The notes under the pieces were generated by a model. The model was not told the origin of the DNA. It was given only the letters and a program-made list of their open reading frames with translations, and made no database searches. Of a stretch of 11,563 nt of DNA, positions 1 to 6,768 are shown in pieces. Position numbers and translations under genes: made by a program. Positions within the stretch are counted from its first letter, which is position 1. Every line of letters starts with the position of its first letter. The stretch spans positions 1 to 11,563 of the forward strand of contig CALLDR010000178.1 of the NCBI GenBank assembly GCA_937997955.1, given 5' to 3'. This DNA comes from an uncultured Emergencia sp. GTDB taxonomy: Bacteria > Bacillota > Clostridia > Peptostreptococcales > Anaerovoracaceae.

Positions 1-1378
1 CCTGATAGTCGAAAAAGCTGATGGTATCCTGCAGCTGTCCGTTGATGATATCCTCCATAGCGGCGCAGTCCCCCTCCTCAATGGCTTTGATCAGCGGGGT
101 CCGATCCGTCCGCTCCACCTTCTTGTCAAACCAGGTCCTGACGGTATCCTCATAAATGCTTCTGATCTCTTCGTTAGGGATCCCCATTTTGACATAAATC
201 TTCCTGTCCCTGAAATCCTGTCCGCAGGACTTCAGATAGCCGGTGAAATAAAGGAAATTCCACAGGTTGTCCTTGGACTCATGGATGTCTCCATAGGTGA
301 TATCCTCGTGTACAGGTTTCTCCAGGGTTTCCCCCGCGATCAGACGCTCGATCTCATCCCTGGTTTCCTCGTCCGCTTCCTCCACCAATTCTTTGATGAT
401 GCTGTTGGAAGAAGTGTTGGACCAATATGGCTTCGGAAAGAAGTCCGGGCGGATGGAAATATCGTGGACGTAATTGATGATGCTCCACGGGTTATAGATC
501 TCCTTATCACCAAAGCGATAGCCGTCATACCAGTCCTTCACCTGCTGGAACCTGTCATCCAGATCATAGTAATGCATCATTTCCTGCACCTCTGCCTCGG
601 TAAAGCCGAAGACATCTCCGTAGCCCGCGCCGGTCACTGAATTGATCTGAAGATTGTTCAGCCCGGTGAAGATGCTCTCCCTGCTGATCCGAAGACACCC
701 GGTGATCACGGCAAATTCCAGCGCTTCGTTGGTCTTTAAGGCCGACTCAAAGAGAGAACGGATGAAGCCGATCATCTCGTCATAGAAGCCGGAAAACCAG
801 GCGTTCTCCAATGGCACGTCGTATTCGTCGATGAGGATGATGGTTTTGCGGCCGTGGTATTTCTCCAGGCATCTGGACAGGGTCTTCAAGCCATCGGCAT
901 ACAGACTTTCATCCTTCTCCGCCCGCAGAACCGCACGGAAAACTTCTTTTTCCTGCTCGGTCAAATCGGAACATGTCAGCACATAGCTGTGGCGCTCAAA
1001 CTCTCTGATGATCTCTTTTCTCAGCATTTCATACGCCAAATCGAAATGCGGCTGCTTCCCCGATTTCAGCGACAGGTTGATCACCGGATACTGCTGCTGG
1101 TGCCGCAGATACTTTTCCCCGCACTTGGAAATCGCCAGATCGTCAAAGATGTAGCCATTATCGATCCTGCTGCCATCCGGCTTTCTCTCATCTTCAAAGA
1201 ACCTCCTGAACATGCTCTGATTCAGGGTCTTACCGAAGCGCCTCGGCCGGGTGAACAGGGTAACCTTGGAATGTCTATCCAGAAAATCCTTCAGCGTCAT
1301 GGTCTTATCCACGTAATACAAATTCTTGTCTATGAGTTCCTTTATATCCTCATATCCGATGGGAATCGCTTTTTTCAT
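1..1378 (-). CDS. AAA-ATPase-like / PD-(D/E)XK nuclease superfamily protein (3' end outside window)
   Basis: The first 459 codons of a gene that runs off the left edge; I translated it by hand because no stop lies in the window. The N-terminus (MKKAIPIGYEDIKELIDKN, YYVDKT at 21-26) and the Walker A-like RPRRFGKT at residues 44-51 are hallmarks of the AAA-ATPase_like family (Pfam PF09820). Walker B-like ILIDEYD is at 182-188, a GCLRISRESIFTGLNN segment at about 227-242, and DWYDGYRFG at 282-290. Relatives carry a C-terminal PD-(D/E)XK nuclease-like domain (PDDEXK_9), whose catalytic residues would lie beyond the edge. The ATG at 1378 follows AGGTGAG at good spacing. Such genes occur in many near-identical copies in Clostridia and Bacteroidetes; their role is not established, and defence or mobile-element association is only a guess. 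The family call is confident, the function is not. Confidence 0.85.
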   Translation of the reverse strand, partial: MKKAIPIGYEDIKELIDKNLYYVDKTMTLKDFLDRHSKVTLFTRPRRFGKTLNQSMFRRFFEDERKPDGSRIDNGYIFDDLAISKCGEKYLRHQQQYPVINLSLKSGKQPHFDLAYEMLRKEIIREFERHSYVLTCSDLTEQEKEVFRAVLRAEKDESLYADGLKTLSRCLEKYHGRKTIILIDEYDVPLENAWFSGFYDEMIGFIRSLFESALKTNEALEFAVITGCLRISRESIFTGLNNLQINSVTGAGYGDVFGFTEAEVQEMMHYYDLDDRFQQVKDWYDGYRFGDKEIYNPWSIINYVHDISIRPDFFPKPYWSNTSSNSIIKELVEEADEETRDEIERLIAGETLEKPVHEDITYGDIHESKDNLWNFLYFTGYLKSCGQDFRDRKIYVKMGIPNEEIRSIYEDTVRTWFDKKVERTDRTPLIKAIEEGDCAAMEDIINGQLQDTISFFDYQ

Positions 1379-1433
1379 CTGTCCTCACCTCGCTTCTCTG
1401 TGTTTCCTTACATTTCTGTATTTCCCTATATTT

Positions 1434-1462
1434 AGTATACGCTAAAGCTCAGAAAATCACAA
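1434..1462 (-). promoter_or_regulatory. Promoter of the AAA-ATPase-like gene
   Basis: On the minus strand TTGTGA (1457-1462) and TATACT (1434-1439) are separated by 17 bp, giving a leader of about 50 nt before the ATG at 1378. Just downstream of the -10, two imperfect copies of TTTCCYTAYATTT (plus strand, 1403-1415 and 1421-1433, 18 bp apart) lie in the leader and could be a regulator site. The promoter is read from sequence; regulation is conjecture. Confidence 0.7.
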
Positions 1463-1497
1463 GGGAAAAGGACAGGCGGCACCAAAGCACCGCCTGT
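1463..1497 (-). terminator. Intrinsic terminator after the GGGtGRT gene
   Basis: On the minus strand a perfect 8-bp stem, ACAGGCGG/CCGCCTGT (1472-1497) with a 10-nt loop, is followed by CCTTTTCCCTT, a moderately T-rich tail. It begins about 20 bp after the GGGtGRT stop and separates that operon from the AAA-ATPase-like promoter, which lies within or just past the tail. Confidence 0.7.
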
Positions 1498-1516
1498 ACC
1501 GCCCGTTTTAAATCGG

Positions 1517-2524
1517 CTATTTTTCAGCCTTAAACGCTTCCTGCACGGCAACGGCAACGGCCACGCTCGCGCCGACCATCGGGTTGTTGCCCATGCCTAG
1601 ATAGCCCATCATCTCTACGTGAGCAGGCACGGAGGAAGATCCGGCAAACTGAGCGTCGGAGTGCATTCTTCCCATGGTGTCGGTCATGCCGTAGGAAGAA
1701 GGTCCCGCCGCCATGTTGTCCGGATGCAGGGTTCTTCCTGTACCGCCGCCGGAAGCGACGGAGAAGTACTTCTTGCCTTCCAGGGTCCGCTCCTTCTTAT
1801 ACGTACCCGCTACCGGATGCTGGAATCTGGTCGGGTTGGTGGAGTTTCCCGTGATGGAAACGTCTACGTTCTCGTGATGCATGATGGCAACGCCTTCTCT
1901 CACGTCGAAAGCGCCGTAGCACTTCACCTTGGCCCGGTCGCCCTTGGAATACGGAGTCTCGCTGACAATCTTCAGCTCGCCCGTATAGAAATCAAATTCC
2001 GTCTTCACATAGGTGAAGCCGTTGATGCGGGAAATGATCAGCGCCGCGTCCTTTCCCAGACCGTTTAAGATCACGCGCAGCGGCTTCTGGCGCACTTTGT
2101 TGGCGGAGTTGGCGATGCCGATGGCTCCCTCCGCGGCGGCAAAGGACTCGTGGCCGGCCAGAAATGCGAAGCACTCCGTCTCCTCGCTGAGCAGCATGGA
2201 CGCCAGATTTCCGTGGCCGATGCCTACCTTTCTGTCGTCCGCCACAGAGCCGGGGATGCAGAAGGCCTGCAGGCCCTCGCCGATGGCCTTGGCCGCTTCT
2301 ACCGCTGTCACAGCGCCTTTTTTGATGGCGATGGCCGCGCCCAACACGTAGGCCCAGCATACGTCCTCAAAGCAGATCGGCTGAATGCCCTTCGCGATCT
2401 CGTACGGATCAAAGCCTTTGTCCGTACACAGCTTTCTCGCTTCCTCCAGATCCTTTATACCGTATTCCTGCATCACCTTTTCGATGCCGGCAATTCTTCT
2501 GTCGTAGTTTTCAAATAATTCCAT
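1517..2524 (-). CDS. GGGtGRT family protein
   Basis: 335 residues. It contains the family-defining GGGTGRT at residues 259-265, followed by a Gly/Ser/Met-rich tail (AAGPSSYGMTDTMGRMH, then MMGYLGMGNNPMVGAS), matching the GGGtGRT family (Pfam PF14057) at full length. There are no clear membrane segments or signal peptide, so it is probably cytoplasmic. Cysteines are at 33, 51, 56, 89, 118 and 202; C51 and C56 (ICFEDVC) are a plausible ligand pair. Known family biochemistry is essentially absent. The start follows an AGGAGGTG site that overlaps the stop of the upstream NifU-like gene (11 nt between genes), so the two are translationally close and share one promoter. Pairing with a NifU-like scaffold suggests an Fe-S or sulfur-related role, which is inference. 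Family call confident, function unknown. Confidence 0.9.
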   Translation of the reverse strand: MELFENYDRRIAGIEKVMQEYGIKDLEEARKLCTDKGFDPYEIAKGIQPICFEDVCWAYVLGAAIAIKKGAVTAVEAAKAIGEGLQAFCIPGSVADDRKVGIGHGNLASMLLSEETECFAFLAGHESFAAAEGAIGIANSANKVRQKPLRVILNGLGKDAALIISRINGFTYVKTEFDFYTGELKIVSETPYSKGDRAKVKCYGAFDVREGVAIMHHENVDVSITGNSTNPTRFQHPVAGTYKKERTLEGKKYFSVASGGGTGRTLHPDNMAAGPSSYGMTDTMGRMHSDAQFAGSSSVPAHVEMMGYLGMGNNPMVGASVAVAVAVQEAFKAEK

Positions 2525-2535
2525 CCTGACACCTC

Positions 2536-3228
2536 CTACTCTTTCCGCGGATCGATCTTCCTGACAGCTTCGCCGAACCTGCCGTACTCACCGCTGGCCT
2601 TCTCAATGGCTTCCATAGGATCCACACCGTCTTTGATGAAATCCATCATTTTGCCCAGGTTTACATATTTATATCCGATGATGTTGTTGTCCTCATCCAG
2701 ACCTTCCTCCAGAATATATCCTTCTGCCAGTTCCAGATATCTCGGTCCCTTGGCCTCGGTGGAATAGATGGTGCCCACCTGGCTCCTGGTTCCTTTTCCC
2801 AGATCCTCAAGGCCCGCGCCGACGGCAAGTCCGTCTTCAGAAAAGGCCGACTGGCTTCTGCCGTATACGATCTGCAGGAACAGTTCTCTCATCGCTGTAT
2901 TGATTGCATCACAGACCAGGTCTGTGTTCAGTGCCTCTAAAATCGTCTTTCCCACCAGGATCTCTCCCGCCATGGCTGCTGAATGGGTCATGCCGGAGCA
3001 GCCGATGGTCTCGATCAGAGCCTCCTGAATGATCCCCTCCTTGACATTGAGGGTCAGCTTACAGGCTCCCTGCTGCGGCGCGCACCAGCCTATGCCGTGG
3101 GTCAGACCGGAAATATCCTTGATCTCTTTCGCTTGTACCCATCTTCCTTCTTCAGGAATCGGCGCAGGACCATGATTCGCATCTCTGTTGACAATGCACA
3201 TGTTCTCCACTTCTCTCGTGTATATCAT
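2536..3228 (-). CDS. NifU-like iron-sulfur cluster assembly scaffold protein (variant)
   Basis: 230 residues. Residues about 30-145 resemble the NifU_N/IscU fold: GLTHGIGWCAPQQGACKLTL (C49, C56), an NVKEGIIQEALIETIGCSG stretch with C77 in the position of the second IscU cluster cysteine, then AGEILVGKTILEAL. Canonical IscU/NifU has a third ligand cysteine in a VKIHCS-like segment; the matching stretch here (FLQIVYGRSQSAF, about 117-129) has none, while C106 and C11 are extra. The protein is longer than IscU, with a C-terminal extension (about 150-230, GPRYLELAEGYILEEG). Start 3228 has GGAGG six bases upstream; an internal ATG at codon 10 (VENMCIV) is less well served. It is first in an operon with the GGGtGRT gene. 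Likely role: Fe-S cluster or sulfur handling in the cytosol for a specialised partner. Not the housekeeping nif/isc/suf system, as no cysteine desulfurase is nearby. Confidence 0.85.
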   Translation of the reverse strand: MIYTREVENMCIVNRDANHGPAPIPEEGRWVQAKEIKDISGLTHGIGWCAPQQGACKLTLNVKEGIIQEALIETIGCSGMTHSAAMAGEILVGKTILEALNTDLVCDAINTAMRELFLQIVYGRSQSAFSEDGLAVGAGLEDLGKGTRSQVGTIYSTEAKGPRYLELAEGYILEEGLDEDNNIIGYKYVNLGKMMDFIKDGVDPMEAIEKASGEYGRFGEAVRKIDPRKE

Positions 3229-3303
3229 CTTCTACCTCCATTAAGTATCCTGCTTCCGACCGGCGTCCGCCTCCCATGAGCCCCGTCGATCGAAGTTAAT
3301 CCT

Positions 3304-3332
3304 AGTATATCACCCGCGCCCCATTTATTCAA
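3304..3332 (-). promoter_or_regulatory. Promoter of the NifU-like/GGGtGRT operon
   Basis: Minus-strand TTGAAT (3327-3332), a 17-bp spacer and TATACT (3304-3309). The predicted start gives a leader of about 70 nt to the ATG at 3228. The leader includes a small GGCG/CGCC hairpin but no riboswitch I recognise. Confidence 0.75.
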
Positions 3333-3366
3333 CAGGTTTTCGATGGCAGCGCCGCCAAGTGCAGCC

Positions 3367-3402
3367 AAAAAAACGAAAAACCGCGTCACAAGCGAGGCGC
3401 AG
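3367..3402 (-). terminator. Intrinsic terminator after the radical SAM gene
   Basis: On the minus strand CTGCGCC...GACGCGG (3381-3402) forms a short GC-rich stem with one mismatch and one G-T pair, followed by TTTTTCGTTTTTTT (3367-3380). It lies 23 bp past the radical SAM stop and ahead of the next promoter, so it insulates the two units. Confidence 0.7.
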
Positions 3403-3424
3403 TCTTTCGTCGTACTTTATCGCA

Positions 3425-4798
3425 TCAATCGTCGTTTTTTTCTTTTTTTGACCAAAGGGTGTCCGCCGCAGGCTTCCAAACGTCGGCGTACTTACGGCAT
3501 TTGTTGCACAGCGACTCTACCGCCTCCGGCGACTGCAGATCCGTAGATTTTGCGCCGGTCTCATTGACCATCTGCGTCAGGACATCTGGATTTTCCAGCA
3601 TCGGGCACGGCCGCAGGTGATTGTCGTTAAACGGCTGGTTGTTGTGGTACGCCATGAAGATCGGCGAATGAAGAATTTCCAGCAGGCTGTTCTCTTTGAT
3701 GTTGGCGTTGGAATAGTGGACGAAAACGCACGGTTCCGCGTCCCCGTTGGCGTTGATGTGGAAGTAGTTTCTTCCGCCGGCGATACAGCCGCCCACATAC
3801 TCTCCGTCGTTCTGGAAGTCAAAGCAGAACAGGCCCTGCCCCTTTTCCATGTCCCGGATCTCTCTGATTCTGTGATACATGTATTTCCGCTGTTCCACCG
3901 TCGGCAGCAGGTCTACAGACGCATCGCTTCCCACCGGCATGTAGTGGAAGTACATGGAGAACTTGACGCCCTTTTCTATCTCCATGCGGATAAATTCGTC
4001 AGAGGTGACCTTTTCGATATTGGCGCTGGTGTAGCAGATCGAAGTTCCGAAGAGACAGCCGTTCTGCTTCAGCAGATCCATGGCACCCATGACCTTTTGA
4101 TAGACGCCGCCGCCTCTTCTCTGGTCGTTGACCTCCTCGCTGCCCTCCAGGCTGATGGCCAGGTACAGGTTGCCCACCCGCTTCAGATCGTCGCAGAAGG
4201 CCTGATCCACCAGGGTTCCGTTGGTAAACGCCATGAAGGCGCAGTCAGGGTGCGCTTCGCACAGCCGTATCAGATCGGCTTTCCTGACCAGGGGTTCCCC
4301 GCCGGTGTACATGTAGAAGAAAATGCCCAGCTCCTTGCCCTGCCGGATCACCTGGTCCAGCTCCTCGTAGGTCAGATTCAGCCGGTTGCCGTACTCCGCG
4401 GCCCAGCAGCCGGTGCAGTGGAGGTTGCACGCGCTGGTCGGGTCCATCAGGATCAGCCACGGCACGTTGCAGCCGTGTACCTTGCGGGCTTCCTCGATCT
4501 TCTTCGTGCCGCAGAACATGGCTTCATAACCGAAGTTCAGGATCGCCGTCTTCAAAACGTTCTTGTCCAGCTCGTCAAAAAATCTTCCTATGTATTTGGA
4601 CAGAGCGCTGTTTTCGTCCATGGTCAGCCGCTTCAGCCCTTCCAGATTGACCTCCACCTCCGTGTCGGCCAAATAGGTTTCCGCCATCTGGAACATGTCC
4701 TTGACAGCCTTGCTCCGGTCTTTGCCCATTCTTCCATAGGCCACGTCGACCGCTTTAGAGAAGGCCATTCTGCCCATTTTATGTTTCATTGTTTGCAT
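3425..4798 (-). CDS. Radical SAM protein with cysteine-rich C-terminal (SPASM-like) region
   Basis: About 457 residues (459 from the upstream ATG at 4804). The radical SAM CxxxCxxC is CNLHCTGC (C126, C130, C133, numbered from 4804), followed by the SAM-contact motif YTGGEP at 166-171 and a core running to about 300. C-terminal cysteines at 340, 359, 400, 433 and 436 (GGCIAGG, EPCVF, RPCPM, LCNKC) fit a SPASM/twitch-like auxiliary Fe-S cluster region. A roughly 115-residue N-terminal extension precedes the core. Start choice: AAGGGGG is only 2 nt from the ATG at 4804 but 8 nt from the ATG at 4798, so 4798 is preferred. It has its own promoter and terminator. SPASM-type enzymes commonly modify peptides or proteins, but no clear precursor or partner is nearby and the substrate is unknown. 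Confidence 0.88.
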   Translation of the reverse strand: MQTMKHKMGRMAFSKAVDVAYGRMGKDRSKAVKDMFQMAETYLADTEVEVNLEGLKRLTMDENSALSKYIGRFFDELDKNVLKTAILNFGYEAMFCGTKKIEEARKVHGCNVPWLILMDPTSACNLHCTGCWAAEYGNRLNLTYEELDQVIRQGKELGIFFYMYTGGEPLVRKADLIRLCEAHPDCAFMAFTNGTLVDQAFCDDLKRVGNLYLAISLEGSEEVNDQRRGGGVYQKVMGAMDLLKQNGCLFGTSICYTSANIEKVTSDEFIRMEIEKGVKFSMYFHYMPVGSDASVDLLPTVEQRKYMYHRIREIRDMEKGQGLFCFDFQNDGEYVGGCIAGGRNYFHINANGDAEPCVFVHYSNANIKENSLLEILHSPIFMAYHNNQPFNDNHLRPCPMLENPDVLTQMVNETGAKSTDLQSPEAVESLCNKCRKYADVWKPAADTLWSKKEKNDD

Positions 4799-4833
4799 CG
4801 TCATATCCCCCTTCGCTTATTTTGGCATTTACC

Positions 4834-4862
4834 ATTGTAGTGCAAAGGGAAAGATTTCTCAA
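4834..4862 (-). promoter_or_regulatory. Promoter of the radical SAM gene
   Basis: Minus-strand TTGAGA (4857-4862), a 17-bp spacer and TACAAT (4834-4839), with a leader of only about 25-30 nt to the start codon. Confidence 0.7.
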
Positions 4863-4884
4863 ATATCAAAACGGCCGATTTGTC

Positions 4885-4906
4885 AAAAAAGCCAACAGTT
4901 GTCTGG
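4885..4906 (-). terminator. Weak candidate terminator downstream of the MATE locus
   Basis: Minus-strand CCAGACAACTGTTGG (4-bp stem including one G-T pair) followed by CTTTTTT. The stem is weak, but the T tract and its place just before the radical SAM promoter make it the only terminator candidate for the MATE transcript. Confidence 0.35.
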
Positions 4907-4984
4907 TTTTGTCGGAGAGTCAGCAGCCGGCTTTCAGAATATTCAGCGCCTCATCGCGGGTCAGCGCCTTATATCCGCCTTCCA

Positions 4985-5106
4985 TTATCCTGCCGTCGGG
5001 AACGCCGCCCATGCCTTCAGTTCCTCCTCTGACAGATCGCCGTTCAGCATTTTCCCTTTCAGCAAAGCCGCGCCGGGACAGCTTGGCGCGAGCCTTTCAA
5101 ACGACT
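4985..5106 (-). pseudogene. Flavodoxin C-terminal remnant A (downstream of MATE)
   Basis: In the minus-strand frame that crosses the MATE stop and ends at TAA 4985-4987, the residues read SFERLAPSCPGAALLKGKML then NGDLSEEELKAWAAF. This has the shape of a flavodoxin tail: 'LAP..G..LKGK.LNG..SEEEL..W'. It also aligns with remnant B at 6529-6702 (LSGRRLNG...VMEWVNSL). No start codon or flavin-binding part precedes it; the MATE stop sits directly at its 5' edge. Best explanation: the 3' end of a deleted flavodoxin gene. Alternatively chance similarity, since the stretch is only about 40 codons. The bases from 4907 to 4984 hold a 21-codon open frame (MEGGYKALTRDEA...) ending at TGA 4918-4920; I do not call it a gene. 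Confidence 0.45.
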
Positions 5107-6486
5107 TTATATCACCTGAAAGCTCTTCCACCTGCCGGACCTCTGCCGCCAGAAGAATACGGCCGCCCGCAGAACCCAGTCGCAGACCATCGCGGCGGCA
5201 ATCCCGATCACGCCCATATGCAGGACCATTCCGAAGACCCAGGACAGCAGCAGACGCACCGCGATCGTGGAGAAAACCGAAACATACATGGTAAATTTCA
5301 CATCGCCTGCGGCCCGCAGCCCGTTGCTGAGCGCGCCGGAAAAGGGGTACGCGGCGGCGTTGAACAGGTTGTGGATCAGGACCAGCAGGATCACCAGCCG
5401 CTTTGTTTCCAGTTCCAGAGCGTAGAATCTCAAAAACAATGGAGTCAGAAGAAAAATCAGAAGGTTCCATGCCGACGAAAGCAAAAGGGTAATCCTCGTC
5501 AGTTTCTTAAAATACTCGTCCGCGGCCTCTGTATCCCCATTTCCCATGCACTGTCCGATGACGGTTATGAACACAGGCCCCATGGCGACGCCAGCTAAAG
5601 CGGCCAGCGACCAGATGCTCTGCGCAACGCCGTTGGCCGCGATCTGGTAGGTCCCAAAGAGCGCGGCCATACTGCTCAGCGCCACCTTTACCAGCTGGAA
5701 AATGCCGTTTTCCATTCCGTTTGGAATGGCGATCCTCAGGATTTGTTTCATAAAAGTCCCATTCCATTGAAGGATCCACTTCCAGCGATAGAACACCTCA
5801 TTTTTTCTTTGAAAGCACAGCATGGTAATCACCGCGGCTGAAAATGCCCGGGCAATCAGGGAAGGGTAAGCGACCCCCGCCACGCCTGCATGGAGGGCAA
5901 ACACGCCGATGAAATTTCCGATGACGTTGATGATATTGGACGCTGCCGACAGATACATGGTCACGCTGGTTTTTCCCATGCTGCGGAAAAGAGCGGCGCC
6001 GGAATTGTAAACAGCCAATGCCGGATAGGAATAGGCAGAGATTCTCAGGTAAGTAACACAGGCCTCCATCACAGACGCTTCCACCTTGCCGAACATCAGG
6101 CGCAGGATCCCTTCATTCCCAATCAAAACCAGCAGCGCCGCCAACACGGAAAAAATCACGGAGAACGACAGAAGCTGACTGGCGGATTGGCCGGCGTCCT
6201 CATCTGCCTTCCTGCCGATATACTGGCTGATCACAACCGCGCCTCCCGACGCCAAAGCTGTAAACAGATAAATAAAGATGGTATTAAACTGATTCACCAG
6301 GGAAACGCCGGATACCGCGGCTTCTCCGGCGTAGCTGACCACCAGGGTATCCGCCATTCCCACAAGCATCACCAGCAGCTGCTCTAAAAACAGAGGGATC
6401 ATCATCGCTTTCAAGCTCTCATTGGAAAACATGACTGTCTGCGGATCCATTTGTTGCTCCATTTTATGATCCATTTGCTGTTCCAT
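5107..6486 (-). CDS. MATE family efflux transporter
   Basis: 459 residues, the usual MATE length, with about 12 hydrophobic segments in two homologous halves. The first half starts at about residue 27 (MMIPLFLEQLLVMLVGMADT) and the second at about 250 (QILRIAIPNGMENGIFQLVK). It ends with the typical charged tail GRWKSFQVI, so the protein is intact. Expected role: Na+ or H+ coupled export of drugs or metabolites across the cytoplasmic membrane; the substrate cannot be read from sequence. The start at 6486 has GGAGG seven bases upstream. The extreme N-terminus is an 8-residue tandem duplication, MEQQMDHK-MEQQMDPQ, providing extra in-frame Met codons and not typical of the family. It lies between two flavodoxin-like remnants and downstream of a promoter-hairpin element, suggesting it survives from a larger LysR-controlled cluster. 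Confidence 0.93.
   Translation of the reverse strand: MEQQMDHKMEQQMDPQTVMFSNESLKAMMIPLFLEQLLVMLVGMADTLVVSYAGEAAVSGVSLVNQFNTIFIYLFTALASGGAVVISQYIGRKADEDAGQSASQLLSFSVIFSVLAALLVLIGNEGILRLMFGKVEASVMEACVTYLRISAYSYPALAVYNSGAALFRSMGKTSVTMYLSAASNIINVIGNFIGVFALHAGVAGVAYPSLIARAFSAAVITMLCFQRKNEVFYRWKWILQWNGTFMKQILRIAIPNGMENGIFQLVKVALSSMAALFGTYQIAANGVAQSIWSLAALAGVAMGPVFITVIGQCMGNGDTEAADEYFKKLTRITLLLSSAWNLLIFLLTPLFLRFYALELETKRLVILLVLIHNLFNAAAYPFSGALSNGLRAAGDVKFTMYVSVFSTIAVRLLLSWVFGMVLHMGVIGIAAAMVCDWVLRAAVFFWRQRSGRWKSFQVI
6439..6486 (-). repeat. 24-bp tandem duplication at the MATE N-terminus
   Basis: Two 24-bp units encode MEQQMDHK and MEQQMDPQ; the units differ at a few bases. Every Met (1, 5, 9, 13) is a potential start, but the best ribosome binding site serves the first. 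Confidence 0.7.
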
Positions 6487-6528
6487 GGCCTTTCCTCCCC
6501 ATTCTGATCTTCTCCGCAGGTGTTTTGA

Positions 6529-6702
6529 CTATTCATCAAAGTGTAAGCCCAGGCTGTTTACCCATTCCATCACCGCATCCTGTGAATCGCTGCCGTTCAA
6601 TCGTCTGCCGGAAAGGCACACAGCGCCGCTTGTGAGCTGTTCCAGACTGGGCGCGCTGGAATCGATCCCGCTGCCGCCGGAAGTGCAGAACGGAACGATA
6701 CT
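6529..6702 (-). pseudogene. Flavodoxin C-terminal remnant B (upstream of MATE)
   Basis: 57 codons plus TAG (6529-6531) read SIVPFCTSGGSGIDSSAPSL, then EQLTSGAVCLSGRRLNGSDS and QDAVMEWVNSLGL. VPFCTSGGSGIGSS followed by L...GRRLNG...W..SLGL is the conserved C-terminal half of flavodoxin-like proteins (Flavodoxin_4 type). An in-frame TAA (6703-6705) stands directly before the first residue, there is no usable start, and the FMN-phosphate-binding N-terminal half is absent. The homology stops just next to the hairpin at 6719-6768. Its stop is 42 nt before the MATE start, so the original gene probably preceded MATE in an operon. Strong as a homology call, clearly broken. Confidence 0.75.
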
Positions 6703-6714
6703 TTAGACTACCAT

Positions 6715-6768
6715 AAAAAATGCAGGTGCAGAAATCGAAGCTGCCTGCTTCATCTCTGCACCTACATT
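6715..6768 (-). terminator. Long hairpin plus T tract: LysR terminator and possible attenuator
   Basis: Minus strand, 6768 to 6719: a 22-bp stem interrupted by one bulged G and with G-T wobbles (core AGGTGCAGA/TCTGCACCT and GAAGC/GCTTC), loop AGGCA, then TTTTTT (6715-6720). It follows the LysR stop by 37 bp, so it would terminate LysR. It also starts right at the transcription start expected from the promoter at 6766-6794, so transcripts toward MATE would meet a terminator within about 45 nt. The stem is unusually long for a plain terminator. Confidence 0.75.

Noticed and set aside
854..1435. Plus-strand open frame of about 193 codons
   Set aside because: Antisense to the AAA-ATPase-like gene, and its end only translates the promoter and leader repeats of that gene.
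3617..4840. Plus-strand open frame of about 407 codons
   Set aside because: It is antisense to the radical SAM gene, which has motifs, promoter and terminator. The frame reads as low-order Val/His/Gln-rich sequence without a recognisable domain.
6485..6706. Plus-strand 73-codon open frame
   Set aside because: It is the antisense of the flavodoxin remnant, whose minus-strand reading has clear homology.
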